NCBI GenBank assembly: GCA_964490875.1
Contig: CAZBEF010000009.1
Span: 1-49,349, forward strand
DNA length: 49,349 bases
Reading direction: 5' to 3'
Source: CAYYYG01 sp964490875
GTDB taxonomy: Bacteria; Patescibacteriota; Microgenomatia; UBA1406; GWC2-37-13
In this document: positions 30,324 to 39,033 of the stretch, piece by piece
Layout: every line of letters begins with the position of its first letter
Numbering within the stretch: position 1 is the stretch's first letter
Made by a program: the position numbers and the translations under genes
The notes under the pieces: model-generated
What the model saw: the letters and a program-made list of their open reading frames with translations, nothing else
What the model was told of the DNA's origin: nothing
Database searches by the model: none

Positions 30324-32204
30324 TCACCATAAAAATAGCGAAAGAATCATGCCGAGAATAAATCCGATTTCCAGATGACATAAGTAATATCCAATCACGC
30401 CTCCAATCACAAAACAGGTAATATGCAGATTCATCTTAAAATCTTCCTTCATGGCGATCGCAAAATGAATCATCATAATATATACGGCCACAGCAACAAT
30501 ATAAATCACCAGATCTTGGGTACATACATTATTATCGGTCCTTTTATAGTTGATGAATTTTCTGATGGTTGTTAAATTCAGAGTCGGTAACGTAGCAAGA
30601 GTTGGGGTGGGAGCCGGCGCCCCGTTAAAATAATCGGCAATTCGTATGCGGGTGATACTGGTTGCCCGAAGAGTTGCTACAAACTGTCCGGTAGTGTCGC
30701 CCGGCCGGGTGTCGGCAAATGGCTGAAATGTGTTGGACTGGAATGTGGGCGCTGCAAGCTGATCGATGAAAATATCTTTGGTATAACCAGGCCATGTTGG
30801 CAGCCGTACAGTTGCATCAATTGTGGCAGCATTTGAATCGGCGCTCCGGTTTGCTAAGAATATGTACAGGTCGGTGCCTTTTTTGATTCCCCAGGTACTT
30901 AAAATACTAAATTGTCCGCTTGTCTGCAAACAGTCGGGATCGGTACAGTTAGAGGGCGGAATATTAACCAATCCCGTACCAGCAGCACTCGTAAAATTAT
31001 ACGCTACATCATAATATTCTCCTCCTGCGGCAACTGAGGTGAGAGCAAATGCTAACCCAGAGGCGGACAGAGTGGCGGCATCGGTGAATAATCCGCAAGT
31101 TGACGGTGATCCCACCACAAAAGGATTAATGGATAAGTCATGATAGTTGGCAACACTGACTTTATTTTTCGCCATCTGCAGAAGCGTTTCAAAAACAAAG
31201 ATGCCATGTTCAGCAGTATTTGTATTTACAACGCGGGGAAATTGAGTAGTATATCCGCAGCTTAAATTCCATTCGGTTATGGCATATTCTTTGGGTGTGT
31301 AAGCAGCCATAAACTGGGGAATTTGATCCTGATTGGCGATGGGGTAATATGCAGCATTGCCAGAGAAAAATGGTGGAAATGCAGGCTTGGCCTGGGGATA
31401 TTGATGATCGGTTACGAAATCAAAACAGGGCAGGTTGCCCGCTGTTCCACAGGTGCTTAAGTTTCGAAGATTACTGATCATTAAATTCCACGCAGTTTTC
31501 TGTGCAGATGTAACAGAAAGCGAAGGATACCCAATGATGCCGATTTTTATATTTGTTCTGGCTGCTTTCATAGCCTGGGCAAAGCGGAGTGCCACCGTAG
31601 AATAATCTGCTGGATTCCAATTAGACCACTGTGCATTCCCTAATTCAAAATAGGTAATACCCGGATACAAAGAAAGAATGGCAGTTAAGTTATCTATGAG
31701 TTGCTGTGTAGTTAACGTTAACTGACTTGTTTCGCCGCAGATATTAGCCTGTCCGGCTGCCGGAACATCGGAACCATTAATGTTCACCTGGTACAGTAGT
31801 TCGCCGCCAAGATTACTTGAGGCAATAGCTGTTGCTTCACCAAGTGTGAAGAATTGTCGCGATACATTTGTCGGACCATTAATTACATCATTATATTGAT
31901 AGTTTAGAATGCCGCTCATTACGTCGTATGAATCGGCGGCGCAGCCTCCCGGGAAGCGGTACATCTGAGCGCCAAGATTCACCAAAGAATTCTGCTGAAT
32001 ATAATTGCCATAGAAATTTCCGGCATCGGCCGGATTGATATCGAGGAAAGCAGGAAAATCAACGCCCCAAATATTTTTAGAAAACGCTCCCGTCGAACCG
32101 CCCAATGTAACGTCTGCAGTTACTTGAGCATTCGTATGTTTGGCCACGACAAGAAGAGATGCAATAAGCAGAACTATAATGGAAAAAGAGCGGAAATATT
32201 TCAT
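30324..32204 (-). CDS. GH51-like secreted protein with C-terminal membrane helices; acid/base Glu missing
   Basis: This 626-residue protein has a signal peptide (about 1-26, ending TNAQ) and a clan-A alpha-L-arabinofuranosidase-like barrel (MYRFPGGCAADSYD is a hallmark of GH51-like proteins). The nucleophile Glu311 is present in YAITEWNLSC. The acid/base position reads FELGNAQW instead of GNE, giving Ala191. A beta-sandwich follows to about 540, then a Pro/Thr linker and three or so membrane helices (about 556-626) that would anchor it. I infer a membrane-tethered sugar-binding or crippled hydrolase. Confidence 0.65.
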   Translation of the reverse strand: MKYFRSFSIIVLLIASLLVVAKHTNAQVTADVTLGGSTGAFSKNIWGVDFPAFLDINPADAGNFYGNYIQQNSLVNLGAQMYRFPGGCAADSYDVMSGILNYQYNDVINGPTNVSRQFFTLGEATAIASSNLGGELLYQVNINGSDVPAAGQANICGETSQLTLTTQQLIDNLTAILSLYPGITYFELGNAQWSNWNPADYSTVALRFAQAMKAARTNIKIGIIGYPSLSVTSAQKTAWNLMISNLRNLSTCGTAGNLPCFDFVTDHQYPQAKPAFPPFFSGNAAYYPIANQDQIPQFMAAYTPKEYAITEWNLSCGYTTQFPRVVNTNTAEHGIFVFETLLQMAKNKVSVANYHDLSINPFVVGSPSTCGLFTDAATLSASGLAFALTSVAAGGEYYDVAYNFTSAAGTGLVNIPPSNCTDPDCLQTSGQFSILSTWGIKKGTDLYIFLANRSADSNAATIDATVRLPTWPGYTKDIFIDQLAAPTFQSNTFQPFADTRPGDTTGQFVATLRATSITRIRIADYFNGAPAPTPTLATLPTLNLTTIRKFINYKRTDNNVCTQDLVIYIVAVAVYIMMIHFAIAMKEDFKMNLHITCFVIGGVIGYYLCHLEIGFILGMILSLFLW

Positions 32205-32249
32205 ACAAAATATTCAATCTTAATTTCATTGTAGCAGAGATAATGGTGA

Positions 32250-33275
32250 TTACGCAGCACAAGCTGATTGAAAGACGTGCTTTAATTTTTCAGGAGAAAA
32301 TTCTTTACTTCTCTCGAATGCCGCATCGGCAAACTGTTTTCGTACAATCGTACCAGTCTTCATTTGCTTTAATTTTTCAGCAATGTCATGTGGGTCTTCT
32401 GCGTTTGCAAATAGTGCACAATTGGCGGCGGTTTCACGCAGAGCCGGAATATCAGAGAGAACAGATGGCACACGAAGTGCGGCTGCTTCCACAAAGGAAA
32501 ATCCGAATCCTTCATCGCGTGAAACAAGAACATTGCAGAATGCATTTTTATAAAGGTCAATCAACACATCGTCTGGAATATAACCGGGGAATACATACCG
32601 CGGATCATTCTTTGTTTCCTGAAAAAAATGAAGGAGTTCTTTCTGCCATGGATGCGAAGTAGGCTCTTTAGAAAATACTTTTCCGACAAACACACAATGA
32701 ACATCGGCGATTTGTATCGCTTTGGCCAAATTCACCAGATTTTTATTCCATGTTCCGTCGCCTACGTAAATACAATACTGTGAATTAATTATTTCTGTCT
32801 GAGAATTTTCTTCAGTAGTTTTCTGATTCTGCGGTGAAGCTTTTCTAAAGATTTCTGCCGTGATAGGATACATTACATGGATTTTTTTCGGATCCGCTTT
32901 CAGAATATTAATAATATCCTGCTTGCTTGCTTCTGAATTAGTTAATATCACATCATAATTTTTCAGCGAACGTTTATTGCGAAACACGTTAATTTTTCCC
33001 CGAATGCCTACGGGGAACTCGCGCGGATGTTTGAGCGGAATAACATCGTGAATCATGACCATCTGTTTCTTGGCAATTCGTTTAGTTATAAGCGGAGGCG
33101 CGAGCATATTAAAAAAAGGATTTAGAAAAATCGAATCAAACGGGACATTTTTGATGTCGTTTATAAACGCTGCATCACTTATATTCTCGTGAAGAATCTG
33201 CATGAATCGGCCGATACCGCGTACTTTACTCAGTTCGTCTGCTGCAGTCGGATCATAAATATATAGAGGAGACAT
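32250..33275 (-). CDS. Glycosyltransferase family 4 (GT-B fold)
   Basis: This 341-residue GT-B glycosyltransferase probably acts in capsule, glycan or lipid glycosylation. The N-terminal domain has VMIHDVIPLKHPREFP. The C-terminal domain carries CIYVGDGTWNKNL, YVFPGYIPDDVLIDLYKNA and the Glu-x7-Glu motif EGFGFSFVEAAALRVPSVLSD, followed by ALRETAANCALFAN. I start at the ATG at 33275 (MSPLYIYDP) because TATACT lies six bases upstream. The longer frame would begin with a TTG overlapping that promoter. It stands alone, divergent from the DUF2339 gene. Confidence 0.85.
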   Translation of the reverse strand: MSPLYIYDPTAADELSKVRGIGRFMQILHENISDAAFINDIKNVPFDSIFLNPFFNMLAPPLITKRIAKKQMVMIHDVIPLKHPREFPVGIRGKINVFRNKRSLKNYDVILTNSEASKQDIINILKADPKKIHVMYPITAEIFRKASPQNQKTTEENSQTEIINSQYCIYVGDGTWNKNLVNLAKAIQIADVHCVFVGKVFSKEPTSHPWQKELLHFFQETKNDPRYVFPGYIPDDVLIDLYKNAFCNVLVSRDEGFGFSFVEAAALRVPSVLSDIPALRETAANCALFANAEDPHDIAEKLKQMKTGTIVRKQFADAAFERSKEFSPEKLKHVFQSACAA

Positions 33276-33281
33276 AGATAT

Positions 33282-33287
33282 AGTATA
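33282..33287 (-). promoter_or_regulatory. -10 box of the glycosyltransferase gene
   Basis: TATACT on the minus strand ends six bases before the ATG at 33275. The long-frame TTG start would lie inside or upstream of this box. Confidence 0.5.
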
Positions 33288-33380
33288 CAAGACTCTAATT
33301 CTTATTAGGATGTGACAAACTGCACAGATTTAATCTGATACTTGCATAGATTTTATAAACCTGTTACTTTTATAGTAAGT

Positions 33381-35159
33381 ATGGAATTACTGACATTGAT
33401 TAATTTTTTCGGCCTCATTTATCTTCTGTATGTTATTCATGGACTTAAGAAATCATTAAAAAGAGGAGGAGATATTGTGGAAACTGCCTCGAAAAAAACA
33501 CCAGAAGTTGCCGATGGTGTTCCGGTTTATAAAGGAAAAGCGGCAATTGCTTATACCGAAGAACCCGACATATCTCAACGATTTTTTACGTGGTTTTCCC
33601 GCGACTGGCCGCTGAAAGTAGGCGCTTTTTTTATACTGCTCGGATTTATATGGCTGGTAACATATGCATTCTTAAATAACTGGATCGGCCCGGTCGGCCG
33701 GATTGTGCTTGGTGTTGTCTCGGGTTCGGCAATTGTTATGTGGGGAGCACGCCGGATAAAACAAAACATTTATCAGGGAGAAATTTTAACTGCGCTCGGA
33801 GCCGGGGTTGTTTTAATCTCTATTTTTTCGGCTCAGTATGTGTACGATTCGATGTTTCATCCTGTTGTAGCTTTAATGCTTTCAACCCTTGTTGCCGGAA
33901 TGGTTGCATTTGTCAGCTATCGCAATAATACCGTGCGCCTTGCTGTTTTAGGATATCTTATCGGCGCTGCCGCTCCGCTTCTTACCGCCTCAAAAACACC
34001 CGATGTCGCGGGGCTATTTACTTATTTATTTTGTCTCACCGCAGCGACAATATGGTTGGTCCGTGTTACCGGCTGGAGAATCCTTTTGGTTATTTCTCTT
34101 ATTACAATCTGGTTATATAGTCTTCCATGGTTTAGCATGTATATTTCTCCGACAGATCTTGTATACATACGTTTTTTTGCGATTACCTTTACTATTATGT
34201 TTTATTTTCTTTCCGTCTCGACTTTTGCCTATGACAAAACAGCCAAGCCAGCCGATGCAATCGCCGGCACTCTGATTGGTTTGTATGCTCTCAATTGGAT
34301 CATGACCATTTTTCCGCCCGAATACAGAGTCTTTCTGTGTGTTATCTTCGCAGTTGGATTCATGACCGGAGCATATTTATTATTTCATGCACAAAAATAC
34401 GAATATCCCGTATATCTATATACCGGCGTCTCAATATTATTTTTAATTACTGCAACTATTATTCAATTTAAAGGAAATGTTCTTCCTGTAGTTTTGGCGA
34501 CCGAAGCATTGGTTCTTGTTATATTTGCCGATACTTCGTACGGTCCGCGCATGGTTAAATGGATGGCGTTCCTTTTTATTCTGCCGATTCTGTATGCGAT
34601 GCCTATGTTGTTTGATTTTACGTCGCTTGATAATGCTGGATCATTAGTATATATAAATGTCACTATATATGCCGCGGCTGGATATTTAATGCGGTATGCA
34701 AAAGTTAATACAGCGGTAATTAATACTATTTCAAAAGTGCTGATGGTTGCTGCTGGCGTGTTTTCTTTGATATTTCTCTGGAATTCAATGCCGTATTATT
34801 TTGGTTACCACCAATATTATTACCAGCCGGGTTATTTGTATAAAACTAATTCGTTTGATCCGTATGAAAGAGTTGTCTCCGCTCAGCAATCACTCCAGAA
34901 TACACTTTTTATGGCTCATGCTGTTACCCTTACCATCTTTACAATTGTCGGAATATTTATGTATATGTATGGGTTGAAGGAACAGCATCTATGGACGAAA
35001 CGGTTCGGGTTAACACTTACCTGTTTTGTTATCGCTCGATTACTTCTTGCCGAAATTTGGAGCATGTCGCTTGGCCCTCGCATTATTACCTTTTTCATTA
35101 TTGGTATTATATTTATAGCATCGGTGTTTGTGCGTAAATCATCTCATGAAACACAATAA
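33381..35159 (+). CDS. DUF2339-family multipass membrane protein
   Basis: This protein of about 592 residues has a short N-terminal helix, a charged segment (KKSLKRGGDIVETASKKTPE), then about 14-16 membrane helices. The conserved FLVRDWPLKVGAFFILLGFIWLV-like region appears here as FSRDWPLKVGAFFILLGF, and IGPVGRIVLGVVSG and LTALGAGVVLISIFSAQY are typical of DUF2339. Function is unknown in all bacteria. The start at 33381 gives the usual N-terminal helix. The next gene overlaps its 3' end by 14 bases, so the pair is coupled. Confidence 0.8.
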   Translation: MELLTLINFFGLIYLLYVIHGLKKSLKRGGDIVETASKKTPEVADGVPVYKGKAAIAYTEEPDISQRFFTWFSRDWPLKVGAFFILLGFIWLVTYAFLNNWIGPVGRIVLGVVSGSAIVMWGARRIKQNIYQGEILTALGAGVVLISIFSAQYVYDSMFHPVVALMLSTLVAGMVAFVSYRNNTVRLAVLGYLIGAAAPLLTASKTPDVAGLFTYLFCLTAATIWLVRVTGWRILLVISLITIWLYSLPWFSMYISPTDLVYIRFFAITFTIMFYFLSVSTFAYDKTAKPADAIAGTLIGLYALNWIMTIFPPEYRVFLCVIFAVGFMTGAYLLFHAQKYEYPVYLYTGVSILFLITATIIQFKGNVLPVVLATEALVLVIFADTSYGPRMVKWMAFLFILPILYAMPMLFDFTSLDNAGSLVYINVTIYAAAGYLMRYAKVNTAVINTISKVLMVAAGVFSLIFLWNSMPYYFGYHQYYYQPGYLYKTNSFDPYERVVSAQQSLQNTLFMAHAVTLTIFTIVGIFMYMYGLKEQHLWTKRFGLTLTCFVIARLLLAEIWSMSLGPRIITFFIIGIIFIASVFVRKSSHETQ

Positions 35160-36342
35160 TTTTTTCAAAAAAACCATTGTCGGTGTATTGTTTGTAGCAA
35201 TTATTTTTCTTGTTTCCTATAACAGTGCATCTGCATTATCGATACTTCCGACAACATCAGTCGCACCCATTCAGAGAAATGAATCATTTTTATCTGCCTT
35301 CAGATCGATGAAGCTTATTGTTTTCAATCAGGTTTCCATTCCAACCATTGTTGAATTCCCTGTCACCACACAAGAAGTCGGACAACAGCCATTCGTGCTG
35401 TACGAAGTGGGAAGCGCGAAGCCAGTTCATTATCTTGTCAAAACTATAGAAGGAAACCCACCGATTTCGATAAGTACTGGATCAGCGACAGTAGATCTTA
35501 GCCAGATGCATGATAATAGTTCTAGCACTTTTTTCGAACGTCCAGCTTTAGAGAACATCAATAGTTCAGTGTTTTTCTACAAATCGGCTCTACCGATAAC
35601 TTCATCATCTCTAAAAATTATTCTTTCACCGAACGCCTATGAGCCGGAATCTGTCAGCATTTACAACTATATTGGTCCTGGAAATTCAAATGTCGTGGTT
35701 TCACAGGTGCCGTTTAGCAATGTTATCTATTTCCCGGAGAATACATCAGGTAATTGGCAGATTGTGTTTAATCATAAACAACCGCTTCGGATTGCCGAAA
35801 TGGAATTAGTAGCTCAAAATAGCATTGTTGAACGGTATTCAGTGCTCAGGTTTCTTGCCATTCCTGGTGAAAGCTACCGGATGTATCTTGATCCCGACCG
35901 AGCGGCTGCTGTTCCATATGCAGAATTCATAAGTTTAGACGATCCAGTAAGCAACATTCTCCGAATTTCTGAACCGCAGTCGCGAGTAAACGATCAGTAC
36001 CGGCAAGCCGATACTGATTCCGATGGTATTGCAGATGAGGTTGATAACTGCCCTTCTATGGCGAATGCAGATCAGGCAGATGTTAATAAAAATTCGATTG
36101 GCGATGCGTGTGAAGATTTTGACCGAGATGGCGTTTTAAATGGTTATGATAATTGTCCCAGTAATCCGAATCAAAACCAGCACGATGCTGATTCCGACGG
36201 CTACGGCGATGTCTGCGATCCCGAAGAAAGCCGCTTAACCGAGCGCATTTGGTGGCTGCCATGGCTGGGAATTATTGTCGGTTTTGGGACAGTAATGGTT
36301 ATTTTCAGGTCTACTTTGTCTGCGAAGAAGAAAGACAACTAG
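35146..36342 (+). CDS. Membrane-anchored protein with thrombospondin type-3-like calcium repeats
   Basis: This 398-residue protein starts MKHNNFFKKTIVGVLFVAIIFLVSY (signal). A beta-rich outer domain of about 270 residues is followed by Asp-rich thrombospondin type-3 repeats (DTDSDGIADEVDNCP, DFDRDGVLNGYDNCP, DADSDGYGDVCDP), then a C-terminal membrane helix (WWLPWLGIIVGFGTVMVIF) and a basic tail. The repeats bind calcium and form a rigid stalk. I infer a wall-spanning surface protein that may work with the DUF2339 protein, whose gene it overlaps by 14 bases. The start is the ATG at 35146. Confidence 0.75.
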   Translation: MKHNNFFKKTIVGVLFVAIIFLVSYNSASALSILPTTSVAPIQRNESFLSAFRSMKLIVFNQVSIPTIVEFPVTTQEVGQQPFVLYEVGSAKPVHYLVKTIEGNPPISISTGSATVDLSQMHDNSSSTFFERPALENINSSVFFYKSALPITSSSLKIILSPNAYEPESVSIYNYIGPGNSNVVVSQVPFSNVIYFPENTSGNWQIVFNHKQPLRIAEMELVAQNSIVERYSVLRFLAIPGESYRMYLDPDRAAAVPYAEFISLDDPVSNILRISEPQSRVNDQYRQADTDSDGIADEVDNCPSMANADQADVNKNSIGDACEDFDRDGVLNGYDNCPSNPNQNQHDADSDGYGDVCDPEESRLTERIWWLPWLGIIVGFGTVMVIFRSTLSAKKKDN

Positions 36343-36344
36343 TA

Positions 36345-36372
36345 TGTCATGTTGAGCGAAGCGAAACATCCA
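36345..36372. repeat. Dispersed repeat fragment TGTCATGTTGAGCGAAGCG
   Basis: A partial copy of the family with TGTCATGTTGAGCGAAGCG followed by AAACATCCAG, lying directly after a gene stop between converging genes. The same sequence type is widespread in bacterial genomes. Confidence 0.55.
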
Positions 36373-36393
36373 GTACTAGATTGACGAAGAAAA

Positions 36394-36936
36394 TCACTTA
36401 AAAAAATTCTGCCGGTAGAATTTTAGTTCGGCGATGGATTCTGTAATATCTTCAACCGCCGTATGTAATTTTCTCTTTTTAAACATCGAAGCTTCCGGCT
36501 TCCACCGTTTGTATAGCTCTTTCACTGTAGAAACATCAATCAAACGGTAATGCAGATATTCGTTTAATTCTTTCATGAACATTTTCAGGAACATTCTGTC
36601 GTTATATACTGAATTTCCACATAACGGAGAAGTCTGGGGCGCGCAGTGCTGTTTTATGAAATTAAGTGTCTCGGCTTCGGCTTGTTGAAGAGTTGTAGTT
36701 GTAGATTTTATTTTCTCAATGAGTCCATTTTCTGTAAATGTTTTTGTGCACCATTCATCCATTACGGCGATTTCTTCATCGGAAAGATGAATGACAATAT
36801 CAGGACCGGTTGCAACAATGTTGAGGTCAAAATCGGTAATAATGGTCGCGATTTCGCAGATTTTATCTTTCTGAATATCAAGTCCCGTCATCTCCAAATC
36901 CATCCACACAAGCCTGGAATTTTTTACATTATTCAT
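36394..36936 (-). CDS. orn: Oligoribonuclease (DEDDh 3'-5' exoribonuclease)
   Basis: This enzyme degrades 2-5 nt RNA leftovers to mononucleotides. The 180-residue protein has exonuclease motif I VWMDLEMTGLD, motif II with CGNSVYNDRMFLKMFM, and motif III HTAVEDITESIAELKFYRQNFF. Length and ending match Orn of Proteobacteria well. It is divergent from the gene at 36984 and each has a close -10 box. Confidence 0.93.
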   Translation of the reverse strand: MNNVKNSRLVWMDLEMTGLDIQKDKICEIATIITDFDLNIVATGPDIVIHLSDEEIAVMDEWCTKTFTENGLIEKIKSTTTTLQQAEAETLNFIKQHCAPQTSPLCGNSVYNDRMFLKMFMKELNEYLHYRLIDVSTVKELYKRWKPEASMFKKRKLHTAVEDITESIAELKFYRQNFFK

Positions 36937-36943
36937 ATAGAGT

Positions 36944-36949
36944 ATTGTA
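36944..36949 (-). promoter_or_regulatory. -10 box of orn
   Basis: TACAAT on the minus strand ends seven bases before the ATG at 36936. Confidence 0.4.
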
Positions 36950-36969
36950 ATATATTAACCTTTAGTTTG

Positions 36970-36975
36970 TATAAT
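36970..36975 (+). promoter_or_regulatory. -10 box of the gene at 36984
   Basis: A perfect TATAAT ends eight bases before the ATG at 36984. It is divergent from the orn promoter. Confidence 0.45.
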
Positions 36976-36983
36976 ACAACTAT

Positions 36984-37727
36984 ATGAACCTAACCAAAGA
37001 TCAGATTCAGAATCTCATATTCACCAACAAATATAAAGTAGAACCGTCTCAGAAATTTTTAAGCCGGTGTATTGAAGGCTGCTATGAAGCCGGTAAAAAT
37101 CTCCATCCGCTTTCTATGGCGGGCGCCGATGCCGGGGAGCTTGCCATATTATATGCAACCGCAAACTCGTACGGTTTCGAAATTAATGAAGAAAAAGTCT
37201 ATGCAACATTCCTTGAAGTAATCGGCGGTGCTCAAAATTTTTCGACCCATGAAGGATGTACTCATATGAAGCAGATTCGCTCGGAATGTGGTGCGTATTC
37301 GTTAGATCCTGATCAACTAGATCTTATTTCCAGTCAAATTTCCCAGGCTGAAAAAAATGGCGCGAATAAAACAAAATTGAAAGAAGGCGGCCGAGCCGAA
37401 GCAGTAATTCAGATAACTGGTGACTGGAGTATATATCCGCAGTATCATATTCAAACTTCACAAGGTTCGGTGCCGGTATTAGTTCATGTGTTTCATAAAT
37501 CGTTAACCGATGCACGGCATAAAATTCTGGCAACGAAATTAATTGAGAATAAAGCAGTTACTCTCTATGATGATTTAGATGATGAATATTTGTACCAGGT
37601 TATTTCAACCCAAACCGAAGATCATTTGTTTGAAACAATCAAAAGAATAGCTTCTTCTCTGCCTATTTTTGACGTGATTTTTCAGCCCAATGGGAATTAT
37701 ACTCTTGAAGAACGCGGACTTATTTAG
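36984..37727 (+). CDS. Conserved-looking soluble protein of unknown function, possible metal site
   Basis: This 247-residue protein has no membrane segment. Its most striking region is STHEGCTHMKQIRSECGAYSL (H89, C92, H94, C102), which could bind a metal. It also has AGADAGELAILYATANSYGF and a C-terminal half with DWSIYPQYHIQTSQGSVPVLVHVFHKSLTDARHKI. I do not recognise the family. Codon use and promoter support a real gene. Its stop overlaps the 3' end of the converging DUF4383 gene by four bases. Confidence 0.65.
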   Translation: MNLTKDQIQNLIFTNKYKVEPSQKFLSRCIEGCYEAGKNLHPLSMAGADAGELAILYATANSYGFEINEEKVYATFLEVIGGAQNFSTHEGCTHMKQIRSECGAYSLDPDQLDLISSQISQAEKNGANKTKLKEGGRAEAVIQITGDWSIYPQYHIQTSQGSVPVLVHVFHKSLTDARHKILATKLIENKAVTLYDDLDDEYLYQVISTQTEDHLFETIKRIASSLPIFDVIFQPNGNYTLEERGLI

Positions 37728-38080
37728 GTTCTTGCTTTTCTTGTTCGAACAAAACCAAGATATAATAACCCGGCGGTTAGTATTAAGTGGAGGAAATTAT
37801 CTGCTGAGTTTATAGTCATGAGCCCCATCATCTGGCCCTCGCCCATTGCAAAGCCCATCAATGTTACCAATCCGTAGACTACACCAAAAATTTTTCCATA
37901 TGTTTCAGCATTTTCTTCAGTTGTCGCCAAAGCTAATCCTGCAAGACCCGACACGATATGAACTATATTGTGGGTAGTATCAACATCAAATATTCCCAAT
38001 ACAGGATCATTGAAAAAACCCAGTATTCCAATTACCTAAAATACTACTCCGAAAATGCGCGCGATTGATTTTTTATCCAT
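37724..38080 (-). pseudogene. DUF4383-family membrane protein gene interrupted by an in-frame TAG
   Basis: The full frame from the ATG at 38080 reads MDKKSIARIFGVVF, TAG (38036-38038), VIGILGFFNDPVLGIFDVDTTHNIVHIVSG and onward to 37724. Without the stop it is a complete 118-residue DUF4383 protein with three or four helices. A near-perfect Shine-Dalgarno (AAGGAGGTGA, 38087-38096) stands in front of the upstream ATG, so that start is the real one. The TAG falls in the first membrane helix. The remaining ORF (from 37999) lacks that helix and any ribosome site. It could be a recent nonsense mutation, readthrough or a base-call error. Confidence 0.65.
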
Positions 38081-38202
38081 GTTATTTCACCTCCTTAGTT
38101 TGATTTAAATCAGTTTGTATCATAGTGTAATTTTATAAAGCCATTGCAAGTATTAATTAAAGATCAAGATAGAGTTGTGTTACAATTAGTTTTTAATTAA
38201 CT

Positions 38203-38796
38203 ATGTCATCAAAACGCGATCTGGAATTTTTATACGAAATTGGCTGCCTGCGGTTTATTCCGCGAAGCTGGAAGCATTTTTATAATGCCGATTTCCAGAA
38301 TCTGGCAGAACATCATGTCCGGGTTGTATGGCTGGCGCTTATGATCGCGGCGCGGGAAGGAAAAGGGAATCACGAAAAAATCATGAAGATGGCGCTTATC
38401 CACGATGTCGCCGAAAGCCGCACAAACGATCTGGATTATGTCTCCCGCCAGTATGCAACTCGGGATGAAGATAAGGCGCTTAAGGATATTATTGTTGAAA
38501 CCAGCATTGAGAATGATTTTACAACCATTTGGAAAGAATACGAAAAAAGAGATTCTATCGAGGCGAAAATCGTTAAGGACGCAGACACATTGGATGTTGA
38601 TTTAGAATTACAGGAGCAGGAAGCACAGGGGAATAAGCTGAAGCATTTGTGGGATCGGAAAGTAGTGCGTGATACTTTATATACGAAGTCTGCTAAAGAA
38701 ATGTGGGATGAAATTCAGGTCTCGAATCCGCATGACTGGCATTTGTATGCGCGGAATCGTTTCAATATTGGCGACTGGAAGAAAAAGAAGAAATAG
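38203..38796 (+). CDS. HD-domain phosphohydrolase (YfbR/HDDC2-like 5'-deoxynucleotidase)
   Basis: This 197-residue HD-superfamily protein has the metal ligands H (NLAEHHVRVVWLAL), HD (MALIHDVAESRTNDL) and a later D (IVKDADTLDVDLELQEQ). YfbR and HDDC2 relatives dephosphorylate deoxynucleoside 5'-monophosphates. Its place just upstream of the dCTP-deaminase-like and thymidylate synthase genes fits a role in dNMP balance. An extended -10-like TGTTACAAT lies about 16 bases before the start. It ends with TAG. Confidence 0.8.
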   Translation: MSSKRDLEFLYEIGCLRFIPRSWKHFYNADFQNLAEHHVRVVWLALMIAAREGKGNHEKIMKMALIHDVAESRTNDLDYVSRQYATRDEDKALKDIIVETSIENDFTTIWKEYEKRDSIEAKIVKDADTLDVDLELQEQEAQGNKLKHLWDRKVVRDTLYTKSAKEMWDEIQVSNPHDWHLYARNRFNIGDWKKKKK

Positions 38797-38864
38797 GTTT
38801 CGATCTACTTTGTAATATTGACCAACTTTGTCGGCGGTGGTAGTATGGTAGGTATTTGTCGCTT

Positions 38865-39000
38865 GTGATCGAAAATTTATTGTGATGTTCGCTCGATACG
38901 AATTTTTTTGTCTCCGTGGGCGTGCTCGCCGAAAGACTAGCTGCGCACCTCCCAAGTCGCAAAAAAATTGTATCTTCGCTCACTTATAAATTTTGATCAC
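38865..39000. repeat. 136-base imperfect inverted repeat around the 43-base repeat
   Basis: The left arm begins GTGATCGAAAATTTAT at 38865 and contains GATACGAATTTTTTTG. The right arm, read on the opposite strand from 39000, begins GTGATCAAAATTTATAA and contains GATACAATTTTTTTG. The arms pair over some 40 bases with small bulges and place the 43-base repeat near the apex. Copy 1 at 27102 lacks such clear arms. Confidence 0.5.
38914..38956 (+). repeat. 43-base perfect repeat, copy 2
   Basis: Identical to 27102-27144 (starts CCGTGGGCGTGCTCGCC). It lies between the HD-domain gene and the Dcd-like gene, at the apex of an inverted repeat. Confidence 0.7.
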
Positions 39001-39033
39001 TTCGCTTCATGTTATCTAATTCAAATATTTATT

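Noticed and set aside
19543..38038. Genome-wide recoding of TAG as sense
   Set aside because: Two small genes are broken only by TAG, but TAG is the natural end of the PPOX-like gene, dprA, the TSP3 protein, the gene at 36984, the HD gene and the VIT1 gene. Reading through would run most of these into unrelated or convergent sequence.
38762..38983. Protein-coding ORFs over the 43-base repeat
   Set aside because: Frames are open on both strands because the element is GC-rich. The flanks of the two copies do not preserve a common longer reading frame with a start and ribosome site, so I annotate a repeat, not a gene.
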